DNA of 64,000 bases, from positions 24,758 to 88,757 of the forward strand of contig JAGBNF010000027.1 of the NCBI GenBank assembly GCA_017634555.1. The letters are read 5' to 3'. This stretch comes from Eubacterium sp. (GTDB lineage Bacteria; Bacillota; Clostridia; Lachnospirales; Lachnospiraceae). The position numbers were made by a program, and so were the translations under genes. The notes beneath the pieces were generated by a model. It was not told the DNA's origin. It ran no database searches and saw nothing but the letters and a program-made list of their open reading frames with translations. Shown here piece by piece: positions 25,148-34,074 of this stretch (position 1 is its first letter; each line of letters opens with the position of its first letter).

Positions 25148-27016
25148 TTATTTAGTAACACGCTTTTCTTTATATCCCCATTTGATGTAATGCTCATAAT
25201 ACTTTCTGAAGTCATTTCCGTATGCTGCTCTCAGATCCTTGTTTGCTTTTCTGTATACCTTTACATTAAACGATGCTATAGCCTGACGGCCTTCCTTCAT
25301 ACCATATTCTACAAAATGTTTCAGTACTGCAACATCGTTATTTCCATAAGCTTCTCTCAGATCAGGATAACGCTTTATATAGTAATTATAATCATATACT
25401 TTACTATAATCGACACCATTCCATATTGTGGCCGGATTTTTAACATAATAACTGCCGCAATAACTACGGTGCTCATTAAAGCCCCATTTCATAAAGTGCT
25501 CATAATACTTCTGAAGGTCATCACCATAAGCTGTTCTTAAATCCGAATTATTGCTCCTGTATATTTTCGCATTAAATAATTGATTAGCCTGTCTTCCCTC
25601 TTTCATTCCGTATTTTACAAAATGCTCTAACGCTGCAGCTTCATTATCCCCAAACGCTGCCTGTAAATCCGGATTATGATCCATATAATACCAGTAGTCA
25701 TATACCAGGTAGTAATTCACGTTATTATATGTAGTTAACATTCTTTCACAATTTTCATTGCTATTTCTTTGTAAATCCGAAGCATTATACTTTGCCCAGT
25801 TATAAAGCTTCTTCATTGTATCATCAGTATAATGAAGTCCGTCATAAGTAGAAAATCCATATTTTTTCAAATAATTATAGGAATCAAGATACAGGATATC
25901 ACTTCTGATCTCATTTTTTACCTTATGATTGAACTTTTCAATATTCTTATTCAATCTGGTCATATGGCATTTTTTTGCCAGTTCTTCATCTACCGGACCG
26001 ACAGTCAAAAATATGATCTTATTATTCTTTACAAAACTATTCGGCAGACTATTATAAAACTTCGTATACTCAGCTGCGTTGTAAAGATCATTTACACCCA
26101 TATTGATGAAGATATTCTTACCCTTCAGATCATAGAGCTTCGGTAACTGTTCCTTCAGCCAATCCAGTCTTGCTCCGCCCCTTGCCAGAAACGAACCTCC
26201 TAAACCATAGCATGCTCTAAACATTCCAAAGGTTCTTGAATCTCCTACAAAAACTATATCGGAGCTGTCATCCACATAGAAGGTATCATCTAAAATCATC
26301 GCATTTCTGACCAGATTATATCCTTCATTTATATAATTCAAATAATATGCCTCATTGCTGCTTTTCCCGTTACCGAGCTTTTCTACAAGATCCTTATTAT
26401 TCTTCTTATATATCTTAAGGTCGAATTTAGGAGACGCCTTACGTCCTTCCTTCATTCCATATTTTACAAAATGTTTTAAGGTTGCTATATCATCATCGCC
26501 AAATGCTTTCTTTATATCCGCATTTTTCTTCTGATAATAATGAAAATCGTAGACCTTACTGTAATCTACGCCATCAAGCTTCGTTATAGGATCCTTAACA
26601 GTCTTAACGCCTGTTGTCACACGATTCTCTTTATATCCCCATCTGATGTAATGCTCGTAATACTTTCTAAGATCATTTCCGAAAGCCAGTCTAAGATCAC
26701 TGTATGCGTTTTTATATGATTTTACGTCAAATGTAGCCTTTGCCTGGCGTCCTTCTCTCATTCCGTAATTCACAAAATGCCACAGTACCGCTGCATTATT
26801 GTCACCAAATTGAAGCTTTACATCTGCATTATTACTTATATAGTAGTAATAATCATAAACTCTGCTGTAGTCTACTCCCTGATACACCGTAGCATATCCC
26901 GATCCCGTCTCAGCAGCATTAACCTTTGCTGCATTAACCTGAAAGGCTCCGATAATAATCGCAACGGCCATCAGCAAGCAAACAAGTCTTCTTTTGTTTA
27001 CCATCGTCATACTCAT
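25148..27016 (-). CDS. secreted SGNH hydrolase flanked by four surface repeats
   Basis: A 622-residue exported protein. A signal peptide (about 1-30, ending QVNAA) is followed by two tandem repeats of about 85 residues, an SGNH esterase domain (about 240-410) and two more repeats. Each repeat pairs a VYDYxYY...AFGD...HFVKYGMKEGRQA half with a DLRxAYGNDLxKYYEHYIKWG half. The esterase has GDSRTFGM (Ser), INMGVNDLY (Asn) and DGLHYTDD (Asp/His). The repeats resemble carbohydrate- or wall-binding repeats seen in many Lachnospiraceae. I start at 27016, where GGGGG is eight bases upstream. Probable role: deacylation of a surface or plant polysaccharide. Confidence 0.8.
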   Translation of the reverse strand: MSMTMVNKRRLVCLLMAVAIIIGAFQVNAAKVNAAETGSGYATVYQGVDYSRVYDYYYYISNNADVKLQFGDNNAAVLWHFVNYGMREGRQAKATFDVKSYKNAYSDLRLAFGNDLRKYYEHYIRWGYKENRVTTGVKTVKDPITKLDGVDYSKVYDFHYYQKKNADIKKAFGDDDIATLKHFVKYGMKEGRKASPKFDLKIYKKNNKDLVEKLGNGKSSNEAYYLNYINEGYNLVRNAMILDDTFYVDDSSDIVFVGDSRTFGMFRACYGLGGSFLARGGARLDWLKEQLPKLYDLKGKNIFINMGVNDLYNAAEYTKFYNSLPNSFVKNNKIIFLTVGPVDEELAKKCHMTRLNKNIEKFNHKVKNEIRSDILYLDSYNYLKKYGFSTYDGLHYTDDTMKKLYNWAKYNASDLQRNSNENCERMLTTYNNVNYYLVYDYWYYMDHNPDLQAAFGDNEAAALEHFVKYGMKEGRQANQLFNAKIYRSNNSDLRTAYGDDLQKYYEHFMKWGFNEHRSYCGSYYVKNPATIWNGVDYSKVYDYNYYIKRYPDLREAYGNNDVAVLKHFVEYGMKEGRQAIASFNVKVYRKANKDLRAAYGNDFRKYYEHYIKWGYKEKRVTK

Positions 27017-27116
27017 CTTTCCATCCCCCTGAAATAAATGAATATTTATAAATATTTTAACGATCGTAATTATAACAGAAGATTTTTTTATTATCATCTT
27101 ATAAAATTATTAATTA

Positions 27117-27347
27117 TTACTTATTTACAACAACTATATCATCCATAGTACATCCAAACATATCAGCTATGATGATCATGTTGTCAATTGTTGGCATACA
27201 GTCGCCGCGCATCCACTTGAATATAGCCTGTGGTGTACCGAATCCGCATACTGCCTGTACGTCTTTCACCTTGATATTACGTGCTCTCATCATGTTCTTA
27301 ATGTTTGCTCCGGTTGCAGTCATGTCGATAGTTATCATAACAGACAC
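27117..27347 (-). CDS. small XRE/HTH regulator (module 2)
   Basis: A 76-residue paralogue of the protein at 16306-16560: both share GFxTPQAIxKWxRG, then PTIDN, a variable stretch and FGxTMDDIxVV. AAGGAAG precedes ATG by eight bases. Two hairpin terminators (27377-27403 and 27430-27456) lie between it and the small peptide ORF upstream, with very little room for a separate promoter, so expression probably depends on read-through or attenuation. Confidence 0.85.
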   Translation of the reverse strand: MSVMITIDMTATGANIKNMMRARNIKVKDVQAVCGFGTPQAIFKWMRGDCMPTIDNMIIIADMFGCTMDDIVVVNK

Positions 27348-27367
27348 TTCCTTTCTGAATTATTATC

Positions 27368-27403
27368 AAAAAAAATGGAGATACTACTTATCGCAGTATC
27401 TCC
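27368..27403 (-). terminator. second terminator of module 2, just before the XRE gene
   Basis: On the minus strand GGAGATAC and GTATCTCC form a perfect stem followed by ATTTTTTTT. It ends about 20 bases before the XRE start codon, a position more typical of an attenuator than of a simple gene end. Confidence 0.85.
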
Positions 27404-27422
27404 ATAGAACTAATACACCTAT

Positions 27423-27456
27423 AAAAAATACCGCTTATGCATTCAACATAAGCGGT
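27423..27456 (-). terminator. first terminator of module 2, after the peptide ORF
   Basis: On the minus strand ACCGCTTATG and CATAAGCGGT form a ten-base perfect stem followed by ATTTTTT. Its CCGCTTA core matches the module 1 terminator. Confidence 0.85.
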
Positions 27457-27493
27457 TTATATGTAAGATCAACTGTTCATTCTTCCACTTATA

Positions 27494-27586
27494 TCAATGC
27501 ATAACAATTATTCCTAAACTATGGGATGATTCATAGCTGAGGAGTGAATAGCTGTTATGCAGATATAAATTTCTGAATGTATTCAT
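27494..27586 (-). CDS. possible small peptide ORF (30 aa), module 2
   Basis: It encodes MNTFRNLYLHNSYSLLSYES and ten more residues, with AAAGGA seven bases before ATG. It is preceded by the module 2 promoter/operator and followed by two terminators, as in module 1. Sequence similarity to the module 1 peptide is limited to the N-terminal MxT-aromatic start, so translation is uncertain. Confidence 0.4.
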   Translation of the reverse strand: MNTFRNLYLHNSYSLLSYESSHSLGIIVMH

Positions 27587-27646
27587 CGTATTTTCCTTTC
27601 ATAATTTCTTCGGCTTAATGCCTTATCTTTTAAAATAGATACCTGC

Positions 27647-27690
27647 ATTATAGCACGATATTCCGATTTGTAAAGTATACCCAGGGTATA
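27647..27690 (-). promoter_or_regulatory. promoter and inverted-repeat operator, module 2
   Basis: On the minus strand TTTACA (27669-27674) and TATAAT (27647-27652) are 16 bases apart. The palindrome TATACCC-T-GGGTATA (27676-27690) abuts the -35 box. It corresponds to the operator of module 1 at 17084-17102. Confidence 0.75.
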
Positions 27691-27716
27691 TCTTTTTGCT
27701 TTTTTTAGAATTATTT

Positions 27717-28478
27717 TTAAATGTACTTATCTATAGTTCCCTGAACCACAACCTTTTTACCGATCAGCGTGATAGCCTGCTTCGGGCACCGGTTGATGCA
27801 TCTGTAGCACATGGTACATTTATCATGCTGTACAGCGATTCCGTTCTCGATAGATATATTTTTCATCGGACATACACTCGCACACTTGCCGCAGCCTACA
27901 CATTTATCGGCATTGATCTTAAGCTTACTTGAATAATCCCCGGTATGGTGGCCAAAATAAAGTCTCTGACCGAAGAAGCCTGCCATGCGGCTAAATGTCC
28001 CGAGTCCATCCTTCGTTGGTTTTCCCGTCTTCAGGAGTCTGGCTGAGATTCTTGCCTTATGCTTTGCCTTAAGCACTGTTGCCCTGTTCTTCTCCAGAGA
28101 ATGCTTGAGCAGCGGAACATCACATATGCAGTCCGGCATCGTGACATGCAGACCGCCGACTACATAAGCCCCGTACTTCTTTAATTTACGGCCCAGCATT
28201 CCGGCGCCGTCACCGCTGAACAGTCCCATTGTTGCGATGATGAAGACCTTCTTGCCCTTCCACAGGCTGCTGTTATTCTCAACGAAATCCCTCAATATCT
28301 TTGGAACGGTGCTGTAATATACAGGGTATGAAAAGACGAGCATATCGTTGTTCTTTATGGCATCGACTGCCTGCTTATCCTCTATAGAAAAAACCTTCAC
28401 ATTTTTATCGTATTCCCCGCAAAACACCTCTAAGATCAGCTTGGAATTTCCGGTTCCGCTAAAATAAACTCCTACCAT
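27717..28478 (-). CDS. EFR1-type flavodoxin/ferredoxin fusion protein
   Basis: A 253-residue electron carrier. The N-terminal half is flavodoxin-like, with the FMN phosphate loop YFSGTGNSK at residues 5-13. The C-terminal part has two 4Fe-4S motifs, CVGCGKCASVCP and CTMCYRCINRCP. Such EFR1 proteins are common in anaerobic Firmicutes and probably move electrons between flavin and iron-sulfur partners. It is a single gene between module 2 and the thiamine operon, with the start MVGVYFSG preceded by AAAGGAA. Confidence 0.92.
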   Translation of the reverse strand: MVGVYFSGTGNSKLILEVFCGEYDKNVKVFSIEDKQAVDAIKNNDMLVFSYPVYYSTVPKILRDFVENNSSLWKGKKVFIIATMGLFSGDGAGMLGRKLKKYGAYVVGGLHVTMPDCICDVPLLKHSLEKNRATVLKAKHKARISARLLKTGKPTKDGLGTFSRMAGFFGQRLYFGHHTGDYSSKLKINADKCVGCGKCASVCPMKNISIENGIAVQHDKCTMCYRCINRCPKQAITLIGKKVVVQGTIDKYI

Positions 28479-28600
28479 ACCGATTTCCTTTCATAGATAC
28501 ATTTTCACGCGCGCGGCGTATCCGGTACATTTTCCGAATATCACATATGAAATGATAACATAGCGGGAGTTTATTTTCATTAAAGTGAAATTAGTCATGT

Positions 28601-28644
28601 ATTAATTCTTTATTAAAGATCCGACTTCGGGTTTTCGAATTAAT
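28601..28644. repeat. nested inverted repeat downstream of thiC
   Basis: ATTAATTC (28601-28608) and GAATTAAT (28637-28644) flank an inner CCGA-CT-TCGG palindrome. It lies between the ends of the thiC transcript and the EFR1 gene start. There is no T run, so it is not a standard terminator; it could be an mRNA 3' structure or an operator. Confidence 0.5.
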
Positions 28645-28689
28645 GTAGAATTAAGCTTCCCGTAAAGCACCTTAATGTTCGTGCTGTTA

Positions 28690-30045
28690 TTACAGTATAT
28701 CTACATGCTCGCCGTTTAATGCCTTGTTCATACTTCTTACGGCACAGAACTTTCCGCACATAGAACATGTATCGTCATGCTCAGGGGATCTGTCATCACG
28801 GATCTTCTTTGCTGTCTCCGGATCCAGTGCACATTCCCACTGCTTCTCCCAGTCAAGGGCTCTTCTTGCATCACCCATGGCGTTATCCATATCCATGGCA
28901 TGAGGAATCTTCTTTGCAATATCCGCAGCGTGTGCGGCAATCTTTGATGCAATGATTCCCTGTTTAACATCATCGACATTAGGAAGTGCCAGGTGCTCTG
29001 CAGGTGTCACATAGCAAAGGAATGCTGCACCTGAAGCTGCTGCTATAGCTCCGCCGATTGCCGAAGTGATATGATCATATCCCGGTGCGATATCTGTAAC
29101 AATAGGTCCGAGTACGTAGAAAGGTGCACCCATACAGATAGTCTGCTGAATCTTCATATTTGCTGCAATCTGATCCATAGGCATATGTCCCGGTCCCTCA
29201 ACCATTACCTGAACATCCTTTTCCCATGCACGCTTTGTAAGCTCACCGAGTCTTACAAGCTCTTCAATCTGACATACATCGCTTCCGTCAGCGAGACATC
29301 CCGGACGGCATGCATCACCCAGTGATATAGTTACGTCATATTCACGGCATATATCAAGTATCTCGTCATAGTATTCGTAGAAAGGATTCTCCTCACCTGT
29401 CATGCACATCCATGCAAACACAAGTGAACCACCTCTGGATACGATGTTCATTTTTCTCTTATGCTTCTTGATCTGCTCTATAGTCTTACGTGTAATACCG
29501 CAGTGAAGTGTTACGAAATCAACACCGTCTTCAGCATGAAGTCTTACTACATCAAGGAAATCCTTTGCTGTAAGTGTCTCAAGGTCTCTCTGATAATGAA
29601 TAACGCTGTCGTATACAGGAACTGTTCCGATCATCGCAGGACACTCACTTGTAAGCTTTCTTCTGAAAGGCTGTGTGTCACCGTGAGATGAAAGATCCAT
29701 GATAGCCTCGGCTCCCATATTTACAGCCTCCATAACCTTCTTCATCTCAATGTCATAATCCTTGCAGTCACGGGAAACACCAAGGTTAACATTGATCTTG
29801 GTCTTCAGCATGGAGCCTACACCGTTAGGATCAAGCCCCTTATGATTCTTGTTGGCACAGATTGCCACCTGTCCCCTGGCAACAAGGTCACGGATTTCCT
29901 CCTCTGTTCTGTACTCCTTAGCTGCTACTACCTTCATCTCCGGTGTGATGATGCCCTTTCTTGCGGCATCCATCTGAGTTGTATAATTTCTTTCACCGGC
30001 GCCTTCACTGATCTTCTTCTCTGTGATGTTTAATGCTTCTGTCAT
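28690..30045 (-). CDS. thiC: Phosphomethylpyrimidine synthase
   Basis: Radical-SAM enzyme that converts aminoimidazole ribotide to the HMP-P pyrimidine of thiamine. The 451-residue length fits the short bacterial form. Visible signatures include [12 protein letters not shown]-type substrate residues, [41 protein letters not shown], and the C-terminal 4Fe-4S site CSMCGKFC. I start at 30045, where GGAG is six bases upstream; a longer frame to 30180 would run through the intergenic gap. It is the last gene of the thiSFGHEC operon. Confidence 0.96.
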   Translation of the reverse strand: MTEALNITEKKISEGAGERNYTTQMDAARKGIITPEMKVVAAKEYRTEEEIRDLVARGQVAICANKNHKGLDPNGVGSMLKTKINVNLGVSRDCKDYDIEMKKVMEAVNMGAEAIMDLSSHGDTQPFRRKLTSECPAMIGTVPVYDSVIHYQRDLETLTAKDFLDVVRLHAEDGVDFVTLHCGITRKTIEQIKKHKRKMNIVSRGGSLVFAWMCMTGEENPFYEYYDEILDICREYDVTISLGDACRPGCLADGSDVCQIEELVRLGELTKRAWEKDVQVMVEGPGHMPMDQIAANMKIQQTICMGAPFYVLGPIVTDIAPGYDHITSAIGGAIAAASGAAFLCYVTPAEHLALPNVDDVKQGIIASKIAAHAADIAKKIPHAMDMDNAMGDARRALDWEKQWECALDPETAKKIRDDRSPEHDDTCSMCGKFCAVRSMNKALNGEHVDIL

Positions 30046-30127
30046 GATAATCTCCTTTTCTTCTTGCATTAATTTTCTTCTGCGATACAAGGTGGTGCCC
30101 CCGATGTACCGCAATTTATGTATAAGG

Positions 30128-30787
30128 TCACTGTCTGAATCTATCCAGCAGTTCCTCAACATTCTCACTTTCCATGGCACTGCTCATGATACATGCTCCC
30201 GCAGCGCTGTATTTTCTTATTTCATTTATATTTTCCGGCGTAATACCGCCTATGGCATATACAGGAAATGTGCTCCTACTCGTTACGCTTTTCAGGAATT
30301 CAAGTCCTCTTCCCGGCAGTCCCTTCTTACAGTCCGTATCGAAAATGTGCCCGGCCACAATATAGCTGCAGCCAAGCGCCTCGGCGCGAATTACATCCTC
30401 AACACTGTGACATGAAACGCCGAACTGCATAGTTCCGAGCTTCACATTTTCAAGCTGCGTAGTTCCTTCACGCTGTTCGGAAGCATCCTGATATTCAGTA
30501 TTGTCACCAACTAACTCTTCGAGCCTGTTGAGCGGCATATGGAGTCCATCCGGCTTTAATTCCTTTGCCACCTCGTAGAAATAATGCAGATAAAGCTTTG
30601 TTCCTTCTTCTCTGCAGATATCGAGATACCAGGCTGCCAGCTCTCTATATTCATCCTCACTCATATCCTTCTCACGAAGGATTACAGCATGTGGATGTGC
30701 CTTTGCTATTCTCACCAGAGTATCTCTATAATCGCCACGGCAAAGGTGTCTGTTCGTTACGCAGATGATATCGCTTTTGCTGTTCAT
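30128..30787 (-). CDS. thiE: Thiamine-phosphate synthase (ThiE/TenI family)
   Basis: Couples HMP-PP and thiazole phosphate to thiamine phosphate. The 219-residue barrel has [17 protein letters not shown] (the usual LR-K region), [41 protein letters not shown] (phosphate-binding) and [11 protein letters not shown]. The start MNSKSD follows GGAGG closely. TenI is the alternative assignment, but the pyrophosphate-loop residues and operon position favour ThiE. It follows thiH by about 70 bases. Confidence 0.9.
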   Translation of the reverse strand: MNSKSDIICVTNRHLCRGDYRDTLVRIAKAHPHAVILREKDMSEDEYRELAAWYLDICREEGTKLYLHYFYEVAKELKPDGLHMPLNRLEELVGDNTEYQDASEQREGTTQLENVKLGTMQFGVSCHSVEDVIRAEALGCSYIVAGHIFDTDCKKGLPGRGLEFLKSVTSRSTFPVYAIGGITPENINEIRKYSAAGACIMSSAMESENVEELLDRFRQ

Positions 30788-30857
30788 TCCGCCTCCATAC
30801 ATTTCTCAAAGTATCTTACATATATCTGATCTGTAGCTGCGACCTATGTTCATTATG

Positions 30858-32111
30858 TCATACATATAAATAATCGTTGAGTACCGGCTGAAGACCTTCC
30901 TCAGATATATCGCTGTACATTTTATCAAGGCTTCTTCCGTCGCTTATCTCAAACTGCTCATCGCCCTGATCTGCATCATCTTCCTTACCGGTATACTTGG
31001 TTTCGTGATCGCCGATTCCTGTCGATACTCCGGCAGAAACCTTAGTTGCCGCGATCTTCACTATACCGTTTCTGAACTCAGCTGTTTCTCTTGATGATAC
31101 GGTGATTCCGATAAACGGAAGGAAAATCCTGTAGGCACAAAGTACCTGACACAGCTGCTTCTCATGAACATCCAGCGGATCTATCTTTTCGTTGTTGATG
31201 ATAGGTCTGAGACGCGGACATGAGAGTGACATCTCGGCATGAGGATATTTCTTCTGCAGATAGTACGCATGAAGTGCGGTTGCCAGTGCGTCCTTTCTGA
31301 AATCCGAAAGTCCGAGAAGTGCGGAAAATGCAACGCCTCTCATTCCTGCCATAAGTGCACGCTCCTGGGAATCAAATCTGTACGGCCATACTCTCGTATG
31401 TCCCATAAGATGAAGCTGCTCATATCTGTCAGAGTCATAGGTCTCCTGGAATACTGTCACATAATCCACGCCGCATTCATGGAGATATCTGTATTCGTCT
31501 GTGTTGACCGGATAAATCTCAACGCCCACAAGACGGAAATACTTTCGTGCCAGCTTGCATGCTTCTCCGATGTAGCTGACATCACTCATGGCACGGCTCT
31601 CACCTGTAAGAATGAGAATTTCCTCCATACCGCTGTCAGCGATGATCTTCATTTCCTGTTCTATCTGTTCCATCGAAAGCTTCATTCTGCGGATCTTGTT
31701 GTAGCAGTTGAAGCCGCAGTAAACACAGTAGTTTTCACAGTAGTTCGCTATATAAAGTGGTGTAAAAATGTAGACCGTATTTCCGAAATGCTTTCCTGTT
31801 TCAAGTCTCGCTCTCTCGGCCATTTTCTCAAGAAGCGGTTCTGCCGCAGGTGAAAGAAGCGCCTTAAAATCTTCGATGGTACAAGTCTCATGCTGAAGGG
31901 CGGCCATTACATCCTTCACCGTATACTTGGAATAATCATAGGCTTCCATCTCTCCGATTACCTTATCGCAGATATCGGATTCGATAACTTCCATCCCCGG
32001 CATATATGCCATATGGTCTGTTCTTACGGACGGATCAGTCTCTAGCTTATGTTTCTTTGAAAGTGCTTCCGGAGAGAGATCATCCGAGTCGATCAAATAA
32101 TTGTTTTCCAT
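30858..32111 (-). CDS. thiH: 2-iminoacetate synthase (radical SAM)
   Basis: Cleaves tyrosine to dehydroglycine for thiazole formation, the anaerobic counterpart of glycine oxidase ThiO. The 417-residue protein carries the radical-SAM motif in IANYCENYCVYCGFNC near residue 125 and the ThiH-typical VFQETYDSDRYEQLHLMG and GLSDFRKDA. Its presence instead of ThiO fits a strict anaerobe. It starts 20 bases after the thiG stop codon. Confidence 0.96.
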   Translation of the reverse strand: MENNYLIDSDDLSPEALSKKHKLETDPSVRTDHMAYMPGMEVIESDICDKVIGEMEAYDYSKYTVKDVMAALQHETCTIEDFKALLSPAAEPLLEKMAERARLETGKHFGNTVYIFTPLYIANYCENYCVYCGFNCYNKIRRMKLSMEQIEQEMKIIADSGMEEILILTGESRAMSDVSYIGEACKLARKYFRLVGVEIYPVNTDEYRYLHECGVDYVTVFQETYDSDRYEQLHLMGHTRVWPYRFDSQERALMAGMRGVAFSALLGLSDFRKDALATALHAYYLQKKYPHAEMSLSCPRLRPIINNEKIDPLDVHEKQLCQVLCAYRIFLPFIGITVSSRETAEFRNGIVKIAATKVSAGVSTGIGDHETKYTGKEDDADQGDEQFEISDGRSLDKMYSDISEEGLQPVLNDYLYV

Positions 32112-32131
32112 GTCATTACCTTCTTTATTTC

Positions 32132-32899
32132 CTAATCACGTAAAAATCCTGTAAGCGGGTCGGATGCAGCCGCACCTCTTGAAAGTACTCTTCCGAGCCC
32201 TGCAAGATATGCCTTACGTCCCGAGTTAATAGCATCCTTAAATGCGGACGCCATAAGCGGCAGGTCTCCTGCTGTTGCAAGTGCTGTATTTGCCATGATC
32301 GCTGCAGCACCCATTTCCATTGCTTCACAAGCCTGTGAAGGACGACCGATTCCTGCATCAACGATTATAGGAACATCAAGCTCATCGATCAGAATCTGTA
32401 TGAATTCCTTGGTTGCAAGTCCCTTGTTTGATCCGATAGGTGAGGCAAGAGGCATGATGGTAGCCGCTCCCGCATTTACCATATCTCTTGCTGCATTAAG
32501 ATCAGGATACATATAAGGCATTACCACAAACCCTTCCTTTGCAAGGATTTCGGTTGCCTTGATGGTCTCCTGATTATCCGGAAGCAGATACTTGGAATCA
32601 CGCATAATCTCTACCTTCACGAAATTTCCGCAGCCAAGCTCTCTTGCGAGGCGGGCTATCCTGACAGCCTCCTCCGCATTTCTTGCTCCGCTTGTGTTTG
32701 GAAGAAGTGTTACTCCCTCAGGAATGTAGTCGAGGATATTCTCCTGATCCTTTGTATTTGTTCTTCTTACTGCAAGTGTTATTATCTCAGCGCCGGCATC
32801 CCTTACTGCTGCCTCGATGAGTTTCATTGAATATTTTCCTGAGCCCAGTATGAAACGTGAACTGAACTCCTTTCCGCCTATAACTAATTTGTCGTCCAT
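32132..32899 (-). CDS. thiG: Thiazole synthase
   Basis: Forms the thiazole phosphate ring from deoxyxylulose 5-phosphate, ThiS thiocarboxylate and dehydroglycine. In 255 residues the family signatures are clear: [52 protein letters not shown] with the catalytic Lys, and [19 protein letters not shown]. It lies between thiF (37-base gap) and thiH. Confidence 0.97.
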   Translation of the reverse strand: MDDKLVIGGKEFSSRFILGSGKYSMKLIEAAVRDAGAEIITLAVRRTNTKDQENILDYIPEGVTLLPNTSGARNAEEAVRIARLARELGCGNFVKVEIMRDSKYLLPDNQETIKATEILAKEGFVVMPYMYPDLNAARDMVNAGAATIMPLASPIGSNKGLATKEFIQILIDELDVPIIVDAGIGRPSQACEAMEMGAAAIMANTALATAGDLPLMASAFKDAINSGRKAYLAGLGRVLSRGAAASDPLTGFLRD

Positions 32900-32935
32900 T
32901 GTATTACTCCTGTTTATATTTATTATACGTTTGTT

Positions 32936-33574
32936 TTATATGTTTCCCTTCTCTTCTGCGAGGATCCTCAGTACCGCATGCGCTTCATGTGCCGCACACA
33001 CCATAACTCTTGATGCAACAAGACCTATTCCGTCATTCACATCACTTTCAGTATCTCCGCATAGATAAAGCCTCTTCATGATCTTACGTGTCTGTATCGT
33101 ATTTGCGCTCGAGAAGCCTGCCATCCCCGAACCGGATACGATGATCTTATCTTCGAATTTCTCGAGTACAGTATTTACGAGCATCGCCTTGTTGTCTGCC
33201 TTATCAAATGCTTCGCATACTATATCCGCATCCTTCAGAAGCTCGGGAATATTCTCTTCCGTAAGCTTCACCGTATGATATTCAAGTTCTACATACGGAG
33301 TGATCTCTCTGAGATTTTCAGCCAGCGCTTCAGTCTTAAACCTTCCGAGCTGGCACATTTTATATTGCTGCCTGTTGAGGTTAGTCGGATCCACCCTATC
33401 AAAATCTATAAGTATCAGCTTTCCGATTCCGGCACGAGTAAGGCATATCGCAATGTTTGACCCCAGTCCTCCGAGACCGCATACCGCAACAGTCGCATTC
33501 AGGAACTTCTCTTGTCTCTCCTTACCGTGTCTGTCGGTAAGGGCCTTGAGCCATTCATCTCTCGTTAATTCCAT
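32936..33574 (-). CDS. thiF: ThiS adenylyltransferase / sulfur carrier activator
   Basis: E1-like enzyme that adenylates the ThiS C-terminus. The 212-residue short form has the nucleotide-binding VAVCGLGGLGSNIA near residue 30 and ILIDFDRVDPTNLNRQQY. The catalytic Cys and zinc-binding CxxC pairs of longer ThiF/MoeB are absent, as in the clostridial ThiF type. The start is the ATG at 33574, which overlaps the thiS stop (TGATATG) and uses GGAGG encoded in the thiS tail. Confidence 0.93.
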   Translation of the reverse strand: MELTRDEWLKALTDRHGKERQEKFLNATVAVCGLGGLGSNIAICLTRAGIGKLILIDFDRVDPTNLNRQQYKMCQLGRFKTEALAENLREITPYVELEYHTVKLTEENIPELLKDADIVCEAFDKADNKAMLVNTVLEKFEDKIIVSGSGMAGFSSANTIQTRKIMKRLYLCGDTESDVNDGIGLVASRVMVCAAHEAHAVLRILAEEKGNI

Positions 33575-33575
33575 A

Positions 33576-33770
33576 TCAGCCACCTCCGACAAAACTGACT
33601 ACCTCCACAGTATCTCCGTCCGCAAGCACTGTACTTTCATATGCCGCCTTCGGAACTATCTCCTCATTTCTTTCAACGGCTATACGAGTCTTCTCATATC
33701 CGAGTTCGGTGATAACATCAAGAACCGTACGACCCGCAAAGTCGTATTCTGTACCGTTTATTTTGAGCAT
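33576..33770 (-). CDS. thiS: Thiamine biosynthesis sulfur carrier protein
   Basis: A 64-residue beta-grasp protein starting [11 protein letters not shown] and ending in FVGGG, whose terminal Gly-Gly is thiocarboxylated. GGAGG lies six bases before ATG. It is the first gene of the operon, behind the TPP riboswitch, its terminator and two further hairpins. Confidence 0.95.
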   Translation of the reverse strand: MLKINGTEYDFAGRTVLDVITELGYEKTRIAVERNEEIVPKAAYESTVLADGDTVEVVSFVGGG

Positions 33771-33783
33771 TGTATCCCTCCTT

Positions 33784-33844
33784 TATGCTCTTGCACGTAA
33801 ACGTGCGAGCATATGTATAACACATGCATATGCTGCGCATATGC
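33784..33844. repeat. two hairpins between the riboswitch terminator and thiS
   Basis: The first pairs TATGCTC and GCACGT with ACGTGC and GAGCATA (13 bp with a two-base bulge, 33784-33813). The second is GCATATGC-TGC-GCATATGC (33826-33844). Neither is followed by a T run on the minus strand. They lie in the expressed part of the leader and may stabilise the thi mRNA. Confidence 0.7.
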
Positions 33845-33865
33845 GACCTCGGCTCGATAACGCAC

Positions 33866-33895
33866 AAAAAAGCTGTTCCTGAATCAGAAACAGCT
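33866..33895 (-). terminator. TPP-controlled terminator of the thi operon
   Basis: On the minus strand AGCTGTT and GGAACAGCT-type strands form a hairpin followed by TTTTTTG. It lies about 25 bases downstream of the aptamer, the expected place for the expression platform. Confidence 0.85.
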
Positions 33896-33920
33896 TTCAT
33901 AAATAACACTTCTATAAATC

Positions 33921-34008
33921 AGCATCCCTACGTTGGCATTATCCAAATCAGGTTAACAGGTCGAAGGTTACACCTTCCTCTCAGCCGGTCTACCGGCTCC
34001 CTCCTGTG
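33921..34008 (-). promoter_or_regulatory. TPP riboswitch (THI element)
   Basis: On the minus strand the conserved CTGAGAGGAAGG and ACCTGATTTGGATAATGCCA, then CGTAGGGA, mark the TPP aptamer, with P1 arms AGGAGGGA-type and the final GGGATGCTG. TPP binding should favour the downstream terminator and switch off thiSFGHEC. Confidence 0.97.
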
Positions 34009-34074
34009 CAATTGTCAGTGTGTATTCTATTCCAATTATGCTTTGACGTCAACTACATTTTTGATAGTTTTTGC

